Source of the DNA: Ekhidna sp964289745 | Lineage (GTDB): Bacteria; Bacteroidota; Bacteroidia; Cytophagales; Cyclobacteriaceae | NCBI GenBank assembly: GCA_964289745.1 | Contig: CAXYMM010000001.1 | Span: 1,860,001-1,924,000 of the forward strand | Direction of reading: 5' to 3' | DNA length: 64,000 nt | Part shown: piece after piece, positions 55,602 to 64,000 of the stretch | How positions within the stretch are numbered: the stretch's first letter is position 1 | Layout: every line of letters starts with the position of its first letter | Notes under the pieces: model-generated | What the model was told of the DNA's origin: nothing | Database searches by the model: none | The model's input: the letters and a program-made list of their open reading frames with translations, nothing else | Position numbers and translations under genes: made by a program

Positions 55602-56147
55602 AAGACTTTATTTCATCATTCATAAACCGCTCAAGGCTTTAAGTCAGTTTGGTTCAGAGTCGGGAAACTCAGATTGAGACTCGTTGTACGATCTCCCTAA
55701 GGATATATATGTATATTCTGCGGATAAATTTTGGATTTGAATAGCAAAAAACTTCTTATTTTAATAAATAATAAGTCACTAAATGACAGACTTTTAACCT
55801 GAGTTATGAACATAAAAGAACGTGCTTGGTAGAAGTAAATGGCAAACCCGATTAATCTGCTTTACTAAAATTAAAGCGAGGTGTAGTAATCAATGCTAAT
55901 GGAAGAAAATATGCGACCAAGCCTACTGAAGTACACGTATGTAACTCCCAGTTTAACAAAACGTAATCCTTCTGTAATTATAAAAACGCTCTTTTCGCAT
56001 CAGGCTAGCTAGTAGCAATACAGAAAGTAAAAATAGACAAATACCGATAGAATGATTGCAAACATTGGGCCTCTTACGTCTTGATTGGTGCTTGTAGCAA
56101 TAGAGGATTTAGTGAGGGGAAGATTGGTTCTCGAAGGCATCTTCTGA
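55591..56147 (+). pseudogene. rRNA pseudouridine synthase (RluE/RsuA-type), decayed
   Basis: From GTG 55591 the sequence reads TKRLYFIIHKPLKALSQFGS (family start). After a stop comes DSLYDLPKDIYVYSADKF (normally the GRLD catalytic Asp region, lost here). Frameshifted pieces follow: LLILINNKSLNDRLL, VVINANGRKYATKPTEVHV, PSLTKRNPS, ESKNRQ and the tail MIANIGPLTS then VLVAIEDLVRGRLVLEG. The order matches an intact enzyme, but at least six disruptions make it non-functional. It overlaps the VanZ 3' end by 11 bp. Confidence 0.75.
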
Positions 56148-56179
56148 ACATAAAAAAAACGATCTTAAAGAAATTGAAG

Positions 56180-59100
56180 TTAGTTCGATCTTGATTTTTT
56201 TTTGATCTGAAAAGCTCGCAAATAAATCAGCGGAGTGTTAATGAACACGCTCAAAGTATTGAGTATTTTGCCCCAAAACGTAGGGTTATGCTCATCTCCT
56301 CTTGGTGAGGCAAAGAACTTGATTAGCTTCTTAATCGTATTATCCAGAAGTGTTAAATATAGCGTTATAGTCATAATCCAAATAAAAATAACATTGAAGA
56401 TAAAGGTTGGAATTTTGATATTTCCTATTAGCTTGAAAGGGGCATAAAAATGTGCACGCCCAACTCTAGAATACGGCCTCATGAATATGGGATCTTTTTT
56501 CTGTATCAACTGTTCTTCTCCCTCTATTACCATATTAAGCTGGGATCGATTTCTCAGTAGATCGGCTAGAAATTCGTTGTGAAAATCTTTTTCTAGCTTA
56601 TTGAACTTCTCTTTACCCAATACTGATGAAACGTAATTGTATATAGAATCCTTTTTCGCTTGAGATTTTAAATATTCCCTTACGAATACAGTTCTGACAT
56701 CCGCAAAATATTTCGAAAGCTCCTCACCAACTCTCCTGTTATAATGATTTGGAACCAATTGTTCTGCATACCCAAAAGCCCTAATGCCATGTACATTGTT
56801 TAGTTTGGTTACTTCATATCTTAAAATGCCGAGTTCTTTTTCTGCGCTAGCCCAACTGGTTGTGTCTTTTAGCAGTCGCTGATTTATAGATTCAGCTTTA
56901 GGTATCATATAAGATCGATAGGTAGCATTTTTGCTTAGTTCTTGGTTTGCTTCGAAGAAATACTTTTCGTAATCGTTGTACCGAAACTGGGCAATGGTCA
57001 ATGCTTCATACGCCCATCTGGAAGCCATAAGATCACCTACAATTGGCACATATTTCTGATTGCTAAGCGAGTGATGAAGCTCATCGAACTTAATCATGGC
57101 ACCGCCGAGAAGCAACTGAGGAACCAAGATGAAAGGAATAAGGATATAAATATTGATAACGGAGTTCAATGCAGATGATATGTTTAGCCCTACCATATTG
57201 GCGAAGCATGAAACTGAAAACAAGACAACCCAATAATAAAATGTCATCCCATGTATCTCCAAGATATAATTGGCCACCATTACGAAAACTATTGTCTGAA
57301 TAGCGGAAAGAACAAAAAGAAAAAGGATTTTCGAATTGATGTAGCTAAATCGCGATAGGTTCAAGAAAGACTCCCGTTCCAGTATTTGCCTATCTTTATA
57401 AATTTCTTGAGCGCTTACTGTCAGGCCCATAAAAAGAGCCACCACGATCGCCATAAATAGGTATACAGGTAGATTGATGTTTTCTGAAAAAGCATACGAC
57501 TGCTCAGGTGAGTATTTAGAAAAATAGCCCAAAATAAAAGCAAGGACAGGTGCTTCTAGCAGATTGATGAGTACGTATTGGCGGTTAGCAATCTTGGAAA
57601 GAAAGTTACGCTTGCTAAATATTTTAAATTGATTTAAGGTGTCTGGAATACTGAAGTTAGTAGGGGGTAAGGCTGTTTCATATTTCAACTTTACTAAACC
57701 AGGCAGAATATTCTCTTTGTATTTCTGAAACCACAAGGATGGATTTACACGTCTTTTTCTGGTGGTTCTACCACTGTCATCTATTTCGCGCGCTTCAATT
57801 ATTTGAAGAATTTGCTCCGGAATGACGTTGCCGCATCTTGGGCATTCGCTTTCAGCCGCATTCACCTGCGTATTCATCGTTTTGAAGTATACGACTGCAT
57901 CAATGGGGTTGCCATTATAGATGGGATACCCACCCTTATCCAATATCCATAGTTTATCAAAAAGTTTGAAGATGGCTGAAGACGGTTGGTGAATAATGAC
58001 GATCACTAGTTTTCCCCTTCTTGCTAAGTCTTTTAGGAGCAACATCATTTTCTCAGAGTCCATGGAGGACAATCCAGACGTTGGCTCATCTACGAATAAA
58101 ATAGAAGGCTCTCGCATTAGCTCCAGTGCAATGTTGAGCCGCTTTCTTTGCCCACCAGAAATGGTTTTATTTAGTGGGTCTCCAACTTTTAAATCTTTTA
58201 TCTCTTCCAAATCAAGGTCTTCCAAAACCTTGTTAAGTGTATGTTTAATTAGACTTTCCGAGAAGTCGCTGAAGCAGGTTTTGGCATTGAAATATAAGTT
58301 TTGGTATACCGTAAGTTCTTCAAAGAGTAAATCATCTTGAGGTACGTAACCAATTACTCCTTCTCGTGAAGCCTGATCTAAAGGGAAACCGTTAATGTGA
58401 ATTCTTCCATTATCTGGTTGAGTTTTTCCATTAAGAATATTCATTAAAGTACTCTTTCCAGTGCCACTTCCTCCCATAATACCCACCAAGCGTCCTGAGT
58501 CTTCAGAAAAAGAAAATGGTTTTAAACCATTGCTACTATTCTTGAAAGCGTATTGAACTTCATCTCCGGCTAACACTACGCGATTATTAGATTGTTCTTG
58601 AATGAACTGTTTGGTGATCTCTGATTCATATATTGAAGCGATGTTGGGACCTTTAATGATAGATCCTGGTTTTAAAATGTATGATTTCTCAGAAATGATC
58701 TTACTACCTTCTAAAAATAGGTTGAGTGGGCCATCATATCGGAAAACAAAAGTATCAACGCTTTTAAGGTAGAGGGTTAGTATTCGACCAAATAGATTTT
58801 TTACAAACAGGTGCCTGACCTGATTCTTCTTTTTCTTTTTCCGAATCATCCAGGCGATTTCTTCTGGCCACTCGGTTTGTTTATTATCGATTATTAAAAT
58901 ACGCGTTTTATCCAACTCGCCAGTATCAGGTCTAAGAATGAAGTTTTTTAGATTAGTAACGTCATCCTGATCGAGGTTAAAGTTCAATGCCACCAGTGCA
59001 GCAAATTCTTCCTCTTTTTCCGTTACTTTTTGATCTGCTCGGATCAGCTCCATCAATTGCATAAACACGATTAATCGCTCAGATCGTAACAGTTCTTTAT

Positions 59101-59371
59101 TTAGCTGATTACAAATCTTGGCTATTTGTAGGATGCTGGTGCTATCTACCATCATTCCATCCGAATCGGATGTGGAAGGTTGACTTTTATAAAAATTTAG
59201 ATAATTATAAAAGAGTTTTATATACTCATTAGTTAGCGTTTCGGTATTAAGGCTTTTCTTGAGGTAAGGACGAATTACCAACTCTCCAGAATCAACGATT
59301 TCGGTATCTTCTTTTGCGCTTTCAATGATAGCGAACAAATGTACAAGCGCATTTAAGATGGATTCCGTCAT
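56180..59371 (-). CDS. ABCG-like ABC transporter, ATPase-permease fusion
   Basis: 1063 residues from ATG 59371; the frame extends to a TTG inside the upstream terminator, which is less likely. N-terminal region (about 1-180) is helical and resembles a TerB-like module. A beta-rich segment (about 200-285) could be FHA-like. ABC domain: Walker A GIMGGSGTGKSTLMNILNG (about 297), signature TISGGQRKRLNIALELM (about 404), Walker B SILFVDEPTSGLSSMDSEK (about 424). A Cys4-like CPRCGNV pair follows near 507, then at least six membrane helices with a large extracytoplasmic loop. Substrate unknown. Confidence 0.88.
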   Translation of the reverse strand: MTESILNALVHLFAIIESAKEDTEIVDSGELVIRPYLKKSLNTETLTNEYIKLFYNYLNFYKSQPSTSDSDGMMVDSTSILQIAKICNQLNKELLRSERLIVFMQLMELIRADQKVTEKEEEFAALVALNFNLDQDDVTNLKNFILRPDTGELDKTRILIIDNKQTEWPEEIAWMIRKKKKKNQVRHLFVKNLFGRILTLYLKSVDTFVFRYDGPLNLFLEGSKIISEKSYILKPGSIIKGPNIASIYESEITKQFIQEQSNNRVVLAGDEVQYAFKNSSNGLKPFSFSEDSGRLVGIMGGSGTGKSTLMNILNGKTQPDNGRIHINGFPLDQASREGVIGYVPQDDLLFEELTVYQNLYFNAKTCFSDFSESLIKHTLNKVLEDLDLEEIKDLKVGDPLNKTISGGQRKRLNIALELMREPSILFVDEPTSGLSSMDSEKMMLLLKDLARRGKLVIVIIHQPSSAIFKLFDKLWILDKGGYPIYNGNPIDAVVYFKTMNTQVNAAESECPRCGNVIPEQILQIIEAREIDDSGRTTRKRRVNPSLWFQKYKENILPGLVKLKYETALPPTNFSIPDTLNQFKIFSKRNFLSKIANRQYVLINLLEAPVLAFILGYFSKYSPEQSYAFSENINLPVYLFMAIVVALFMGLTVSAQEIYKDRQILERESFLNLSRFSYINSKILFLFVLSAIQTIVFVMVANYILEIHGMTFYYWVVLFSVSCFANMVGLNISSALNSVINIYILIPFILVPQLLLGGAMIKFDELHHSLSNQKYVPIVGDLMASRWAYEALTIAQFRYNDYEKYFFEANQELSKNATYRSYMIPKAESINQRLLKDTTSWASAEKELGILRYEVTKLNNVHGIRAFGYAEQLVPNHYNRRVGEELSKYFADVRTVFVREYLKSQAKKDSIYNYVSSVLGKEKFNKLEKDFHNEFLADLLRNRSQLNMVIEGEEQLIQKKDPIFMRPYSRVGRAHFYAPFKLIGNIKIPTFIFNVIFIWIMTITLYLTLLDNTIKKLIKFFASPRGDEHNPTFWGKILNTLSVFINTPLIYLRAFQIKKKSRSN

Positions 59372-59383
59372 AGGATAAAAAAA

Positions 59384-59403
59384 CCTCAACCAATTAGCTG
59401 AGG
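59384..59403 (-). terminator. Intrinsic terminator after the 59429 lipoprotein gene
   Basis: On the minus strand CCTCAGC-TAATTG-GTTGAGG (7 bp with one G-U) is followed by TTTTTTTATCC. Its G-U orientation favours the minus strand, separating the lipoprotein from the ABC transporter gene. Confidence 0.8.
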
Positions 59404-59428
59404 CTCTAAAATAGAAATTTGAAAGTGA

Positions 59429-60238
59429 CTATCCAACGATCAGATTCCTCATTTCTGCTACTCCGCTCGAAATATCATTGAATTGTCCTGTGGTCATCTC
59501 TGTTTCTTCACCAAGTTGATCATATACGAGTTTAATATATCTTAAGTTGGGCAAAATTCTTCTTACATTCACATCGGTTTGGTGTTTTTCCATTAGGTCA
59601 ACCAGTTTGCTTACTTGTGTTTTTTGATTAGCTAATACACCCTTTAAATCTCCTTTATTCTTACTTTGCTTGATAAGTTCGCAGGTGATATACAGCCCTT
59701 CTATTACACTCCCTGCAATCACTAAAATGGAGGTTTTCTCTTCACCGTTTTGATTTAAATAGTTGTAAGTATCATAGAATGATTCCGTTACAATAAAAAT
59801 AAGCGAATCAATATTTTCAAGATTATTTTCAATACGTTCAGCCATTCCAGCATTGAAAGCAGAAGTTATGTTAAGATCATCGATCAACTTTTTACTTACC
59901 TTCATATAGTCCAATGTCTCTTGCGTGTTTTCAAAAGTTGCCGCATAGCTAAGGTCTGCACCATATATGCCGAGGTTGGTTGCTTTTTGCCAAGTAGTAA
60001 CGTATTCGTCAGCTTTTTCAGGATTGTTCACTATTTCAGATAAATAAGTGGTGCCGGCGTTAACAAGCATTTGCGAAACTTCGAAAGATGTGGGTAAGGG
60101 ATATGTGAATTCCTCTTCAACAAAGGTCTTAATTTCCTGCTTTTTCTCTGCGTTGGCTTTTTCAGAATTGGATGAGCTACCACAAGAAGAAATAAGTAAC
60201 ATTCCGAGGATGGTAAAAGTGAAAGTTTTTATTTTCAT
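59429..60238 (-). CDS. Lipoprotein, helical, unknown
   Basis: 269 residues. Lipoprotein signal MKIKTFTFTILGMLLISSC (lipobox ISSC). The mature protein is almost wholly alpha-helical, with a tetratricopeptide-like feel but no consensus (YGADLSYAATFENTQETLDY; FNAGMAERIENNLENIDSL). I recall similar lipoproteins in Cytophagales without known role. Divergent from cheW. Confidence 0.8.
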   Translation of the reverse strand: MKIKTFTFTILGMLLISSCGSSSNSEKANAEKKQEIKTFVEEEFTYPLPTSFEVSQMLVNAGTTYLSEIVNNPEKADEYVTTWQKATNLGIYGADLSYAATFENTQETLDYMKVSKKLIDDLNITSAFNAGMAERIENNLENIDSLIFIVTESFYDTYNYLNQNGEEKTSILVIAGSVIEGLYITCELIKQSKNKGDLKGVLANQKTQVSKLVDLMEKHQTDVNVRRILPNLRYIKLVYDQLGEETEMTTGQFNDISSGVAEMRNLIVG

Positions 60239-60428
60239 TGTAATTTAATTAATTATGAATCCAAGATTAATGGATAATGATTAATAGTTCAAACATTAAG
60301 AGAGGAAATCAATCTATTGATTTAATTCTTCCACTCTTTTGAACAAATGGGCATTGTTCTATTTTTCGAATGACAGTATTAAGTATTCATTATTAATTTT
60401 AAAAGTCTCACAAAAAAATTATAATTTT

Positions 60429-61004
60429 ATGTCGATGGGCTCGAACCTTACTAAACAAAATAAAAAATTGAATCAACCTCAAGATTCAAAAAGCATTCTC
60501 GATAATGCTAACGAGACCGTTTTACAGGACAAAGAAAATCAGAATAAAAATGAGGTAATGCACCAGTACTGCGTCTTCAAGTCAGGTGAAGAAGAGTACG
60601 CAATCCCAATCAACTTAATTAAGGAAGTCGTGAAGTTTAGTGAGTTTGCTCCGATTCCCCAGATGCCAATTCACATTCTGGGAATATCCAATGTGAGAGG
60701 AAATATTTTCGGCGTGATGAACTTAGATTTTTATTTTAAAGGTGTCATGGTCAATGAAACATTTAAATACTTAATTGTTTTGGATCATGAAGAGTATAAT
60801 ATGGCTATAGCTATTCAGGAAGTCCCCAACTCACTCTCGGTTTCTCATGCTCAACTTGAACAGCTTAGTACCAAATCGTTTAAATCAGTTATTGGACAAA
60901 ATTTTTTACAAGGTGTTATCAAAATAGATAATAGAATGATTATTCTCATAAACGTATTAGATATGATAGCAGATGAAAAATTCACTCAAATTGTAGATTA
61001 TTAA
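60429..61004 (+). CDS. cheW: CheW-like chemotaxis adaptor
   Basis: 191 residues from ATG 60429; the frame is open about 30 codons further up, but those residues are not family-like. A polar lead of about 45 residues, then the CheW fold: YCVFKSGEEEYAIPINLIKEV, PIPQMPIHILGISNVRGNIF and FLQGVIKIDNRMIILINVLDM. Couples chemoreceptors to the CheA kinase. Followed after 11 bases by the MCP, clearly one operon. Confidence 0.94.
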   Translation: MSMGSNLTKQNKKLNQPQDSKSILDNANETVLQDKENQNKNEVMHQYCVFKSGEEEYAIPINLIKEVVKFSEFAPIPQMPIHILGISNVRGNIFGVMNLDFYFKGVMVNETFKYLIVLDHEEYNMAIAIQEVPNSLSVSHAQLEQLSTKSFKSVIGQNFLQGVIKIDNRMIILINVLDMIADEKFTQIVDY

Positions 61005-61015
61005 AAAAAGAATCG

Positions 61016-63517
61016 ATGATCAAGAATTTAACAATAAAGAAGAAAATGCTTTTCTTGATTTTAGGTCTTACAGTTACAATCTACGTTATTTCATTTTCCT
61101 ATGCAGGATATACTTTACGTACAGGTGCCATCGCAGAGGTAAAGAAAGTGACCGATTCGTATGCCAAAGAGAAAGCTTTGGACGTAAAAGCGACAATGGA
61201 CGAAGACATGACCGTTTCCAGAATAATGGCGGAGGCAGTTAAAAACATGACATTTCTTCCAAAAGAGCAGCGTCTAGCAATGCGGAAGAAGTTTTTTGAT
61301 AACGTACTGCGATTGTACCCGAAATATGATGCTACCTGGATGAGTTGGCATCTGGAAGTAATCGACAGTAATTATAATGAATCATCTGGAAGAGAGCGAT
61401 ATCATTCCTATTGGGAAAATGACGAGGTAAAGTCAGACGTGACGATATATAGGAGAAAGGATAGTCCAAAGTATGAGCGTTTCAAAGCCGAATCAAACCT
61501 AAAAGAGTTATTTGTAGAGCCCTATTGGTTTCCTTCTTATGATGACTTTTATAGTAAAGATTCGATCTTAGCAGTTTCTCCATGTACTCGATTTGAGATA
61601 GATGGAGTTTTTGGTGGTATTGTCGGAACTGATATGTCGGTGGAAGATTTTCAAAAAGTATCGGAGGTAACGTATTACGAAAGAGCGTATGCCCTTCTCT
61701 TGACAAATAGTGGGAACATCATAGCATCCAAAGATGTGTCTTTATTCAACAAACCCTTAAATTCACTTAGTATTATGAAAGGAAGGGAAGATGAGGTTTA
61801 CGAAAAAATCAAGATGGGCGTTCCCAACTCATTTACTGCGAGAGATACAAGCTTAGATGAAGAAGTCTATGTGTCAATAGCCCCTCTAGAAGTTGGACGA
61901 ACTAATGAGTCATGGGCCACTGTTTTGGTAGTACCCCTCTCTGAAATGACGACACCTTTTGATCAACCTTTAATATTATCAGCTATAATGGGTTTATTAG
62001 GGCTAGGGTTGCTTACATATATTATTTTAAGAATATCATCAGATGTATCAGAAAGTCTGGAAGAGTCTGGTAAACTTTTGGACGGTTTAGCAAGTGGAGA
62101 CTTAGACCTTTCTAATCAAGTGGAGGTAAAATCAAGAGATGAGGTAGGCAAAATTGCGATCTCCGTGAACCAACTGATACAAGAGATTAAAAGAAAATCA
62201 GAATTTGCCAAAGAGATTGGCGATGGTAATCTGAGTGCAGATATTTATGTCACGGGGAAAAACGATGTATTGGGGAACAGTCTACTTTCTATGCGAGACA
62301 ACCTAAAATCAGTAATCGAAGAGACAAACGAGGTGATAAAAGATGGTGGAGAAGAAGGAAATCTATCCACCAGAATATCATTAGAGAGTAAAACTGGAGC
62401 TTGGCTAGATCTTAGTCAGTCCATTAATAACTTAATGCAATCCATATCAAAGCCGATAAACAAATTGAGCAAATTGGCAAATGCAATGGCAGAAGGAGAC
62501 CTTTCAGTTAGATACGAAGGAGAAACTAAAGGGGATATTCGGAAGCTGACACAAAACCTAAACACAGCTATGAACAATTTAAAAGAGCTGTTGAGTGGTG
62601 TGGTATCAAACTCAAGCATCATTAGCAAGGCCTCCGGTGATATGCTGGAGGCCAGTCAAGAAATGAACACCAATACAAGTGAAATAGCATCAGCGATTGA
62701 GGAGATGAGTTCCGGCGCACAAAATCAGGTAGCTAAAGTGGAGGGGTCCTCTAGTTTGGTGGAAAACATTCTAACCTCAGCCAGTTCAATGGGAGGAAAA
62801 TCTGAAAAAATCAATAAAACAGCCAATACGGTGACCGAAAGATCTAAAAAAGGGATGGATATGGTAAATAAAGTAGGTTTTAGCATCAACGATATCAAGA
62901 CCTTTGCAAAAGACACCAATATCTCAATACACGTTCTAAAAGAGCGTTCTCAGGAAATCAATCGAGTACTCGGAATTATTACTGATATTGCCTCACAAAC
63001 GAACCTGCTAGCGCTCAATGCAGCAATAGAAGCAGCGCAAGCGGGTGAATCAGGAAAAGGGTTTGCAGTAATTGCAGAAGAAATTAGAAAGCTTTCGGAA
63101 GTTTCACGTAGCTCTGCCAGAGAAATTGAGAAATTAGTAAAAGATGTTCAGGACGATACTTCTTCGGCAGCCCAGTCAATTGAGGTGATGAATGAGAGTA
63201 TAGAAAGAGGAGAACAAGCGTCTAGTGATGCTTCCCTTGCATTTGAAGAAATAGCGGTTGCGGCAAATCAAAACCTAGGCATATCCAATAAGATTTTGGA
63301 AGCTTCCAGAAAGCAGATTGACAGTATCAAAAATGTGGCACAAATTACGGAAGAAGTTGTTGGGATAGCAGAACAGACTGCTGCCGGCGCTAAAGAGATT
63401 GCCTTCTCCTCAAGCAAATTGTCAGCAGGAATGCAGAATTATGTTGAAAAATCTCAAAAAGTAACAGTAATATGCAAGTCGTTAGAAAAAGAAATTTTGA
63501 AGTTCAAACTTTCTTAG
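61016..63517 (+). CDS. Methyl-accepting chemotaxis protein with Cache sensor and several HAMP units
   Basis: 833 residues. TM1 (about 11-33), a periplasmic Cache-type sensor (about 35-315, with TWMSWHLEV and EPYWFPSYDDFYSKDSILAV), and TM2 (about 318-341). A long linker with three to four HAMP-like repeats spans about 342-520 (LASGDLDLSNQVEVKSRDEV, AEGDLSVRYEGETKGDI), followed by the signalling domain with hairpin tip ASQTNLLALNAAIEAAQAGE (about 658). No C-terminal CheR-tether pentapeptide. Senses a small extracellular ligand. Sits between cheW and a ParA gene. Confidence 0.95.
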   Translation: MIKNLTIKKKMLFLILGLTVTIYVISFSYAGYTLRTGAIAEVKKVTDSYAKEKALDVKATMDEDMTVSRIMAEAVKNMTFLPKEQRLAMRKKFFDNVLRLYPKYDATWMSWHLEVIDSNYNESSGRERYHSYWENDEVKSDVTIYRRKDSPKYERFKAESNLKELFVEPYWFPSYDDFYSKDSILAVSPCTRFEIDGVFGGIVGTDMSVEDFQKVSEVTYYERAYALLLTNSGNIIASKDVSLFNKPLNSLSIMKGREDEVYEKIKMGVPNSFTARDTSLDEEVYVSIAPLEVGRTNESWATVLVVPLSEMTTPFDQPLILSAIMGLLGLGLLTYIILRISSDVSESLEESGKLLDGLASGDLDLSNQVEVKSRDEVGKIAISVNQLIQEIKRKSEFAKEIGDGNLSADIYVTGKNDVLGNSLLSMRDNLKSVIEETNEVIKDGGEEGNLSTRISLESKTGAWLDLSQSINNLMQSISKPINKLSKLANAMAEGDLSVRYEGETKGDIRKLTQNLNTAMNNLKELLSGVVSNSSIISKASGDMLEASQEMNTNTSEIASAIEEMSSGAQNQVAKVEGSSSLVENILTSASSMGGKSEKINKTANTVTERSKKGMDMVNKVGFSINDIKTFAKDTNISIHVLKERSQEINRVLGIITDIASQTNLLALNAAIEAAQAGESGKGFAVIAEEIRKLSEVSRSSAREIEKLVKDVQDDTSSAAQSIEVMNESIERGEQASSDASLAFEEIAVAANQNLGISNKILEASRKQIDSIKNVAQITEEVVGIAEQTAAGAKEIAFSSSKLSAGMQNYVEKSQKVTVICKSLEKEILKFKLS

Positions 63518-63792
63518 CAAAAGCCTTTTATTAACGAATGGTGTTCAATCTAAATGGAAGTAGTTAGTCTCGTTAGCTCAAACATAGAGGGAATAAAATC
63601 ACTTTTATCGTACTCACATGTGTTTATCTAAGCAAAAATCGATAAGAGAAAGGTGGGTCGCATTGTCTTAGGCTAAACTTTGGGTAGGAATGATAAACTA
63701 TATCGAAAAACCCCATTCTTTGAATGATATTTCATTAAAATTGAAGAACGGATTAAGTATCCCGATCTGCTTTAAAAAGTAAATAAGAAAAA
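63518..63792. other. Gap between the MCP and ParA genes
   Basis: 275 bp with no ORF of interest, no hairpin terminator and no recognised RNA. The spacing permits a separate promoter for the ParA gene. Confidence 0.5.
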
Positions 63793-64000
63793 ATGCCCGT
63801 AATTTCCATAGTTAACCAGAAGGGTGGTACAGGCAAAACGACCACAACACTCAATCTTAGCAGTGCGCTAGCTAAGCTTAAAAAGAAGGTACTGGCTATG
63901 GATATGGATTCGCAAGGAAATCTTGGCTACAGCGTTGGTCTTGAGTACGATACCTCCATTGCAGATGTGTTTAATGAAGAATCTACCTTGCAGGAAATCT
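63793..64000 (+). CDS. ParA/Soj-family ATPase, cut by the window end
   Basis: First 69 codons from ATG 63793. Deviant Walker A SIVNQKGGTGKTTTTLNLSS with the signature Lys, then VLAMDMDSQGNLGYSVGLE, where the more usual DxDPQxN is DMDSQGN. It is distinct from the chromosomal parA at 17328. Its place directly after cheW and an MCP suggests a role in positioning chemoreceptor arrays, but a second chromosome- or plasmid-type partition gene is equally possible without the rest. Confidence 0.85.
   Translation, partial: MPVISIVNQKGGTGKTTTTLNLSSALAKLKKKVLAMDMDSQGNLGYSVGLEYDTSIADVFNEESTLQEI

Noticed and set aside
1..64000. tRNA, rRNA and common riboswitches
   Set aside because: No cloverleaf with a GGTTCRANNCC arm, no rRNA core and no recognisable riboswitch was found by eye; small RNAs cannot be excluded without a covariance search.

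Overview
The window looks like an AT-rich chromosomal segment of a member of the Bacteroidota, most likely the order Cytophagales (inference). Supporting signs are Bacteroidota-type promoters (-33 TTG / -7 TAnnTTTG, clearest in front of rpsF), few Shine-Dalgarno sequences, a type IX secretion C-terminal domain, GSCFA and DUF5683-like families, many lipoproteins, and Na+-coupled transporters that suggest a marine or saline habitat.

Layout. 1-13.4 kb: the end of ddl, then a long minus-strand block (priA, a DUF255 thioredoxin-like protein, GSCFA protein, rpsF-rpsR-rplI, a coiled-coil membrane protein, a methyltransferase, apaG), then ung and an S41 lipoprotein on plus. 13.6-21.7 kb: a minus-strand housekeeping block (pyrG, yidC, terminator, parA-parB-DUF5683-dapB-lepB). 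21.8-24.7 kb: an accessory island with a remnant gene, a 34-copy AAATC tract inside the 5' end of a PKD/LRR lipoprotein gene, and another decayed lipoprotein. 24.6-27.0 kb: murB and ispH. 27.1-30.0 kb: IS3 debris, a DEAD-box helicase segment bounded by IS-like inverted repeats, and a solitary NgoBV-like restriction enzyme. 30-39 kb: hydrolase, NhaC antiporter, SNF transporter, a conserved unknown and acyl-CoA dehydrogenase. 39.4-41 kb: a co-decayed LytS/LytTR two-component pair. 41-46 kb: desaturase and smc. 46-49 kb: a truncated T9SS protein, an attC-like palindrome, a response regulator and lipoproteins. 49-55.6 kb: gltA, prohibitin, AI-2E exporter, tyrS, a double-glycine peptide candidate, MBL hydrolase and VanZ. 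55.6-64 kb: a decayed pseudouridine synthase, a fused ABC transporter, a lipoprotein, and cheW-MCP-parA.

The strongest unusual signal is the (AAATC)34 tract. The unit is 5 bp, so each gain or loss shifts the frame. A good promoter and ATG lie upstream, and an intact lipoprotein signal followed by two PKD domains, a cadherin-like region and eight 21-residue LRRs lies downstream in a different frame. One added or two lost units would join them. This is what a phase-variable surface lipoprotein caught in the OFF state would look like. Other leads are a bacteriocin-like double-glycine leader peptide at 54326-54463, direct repeats bracketing the acyl-CoA dehydrogenase promoter, a restriction enzyme without a visible methylase, an attC-like element, and a chemoreceptor cluster that continues into a ParA ATPase. 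Numerous multi-frameshift remnants show a genome that is actively losing genes.
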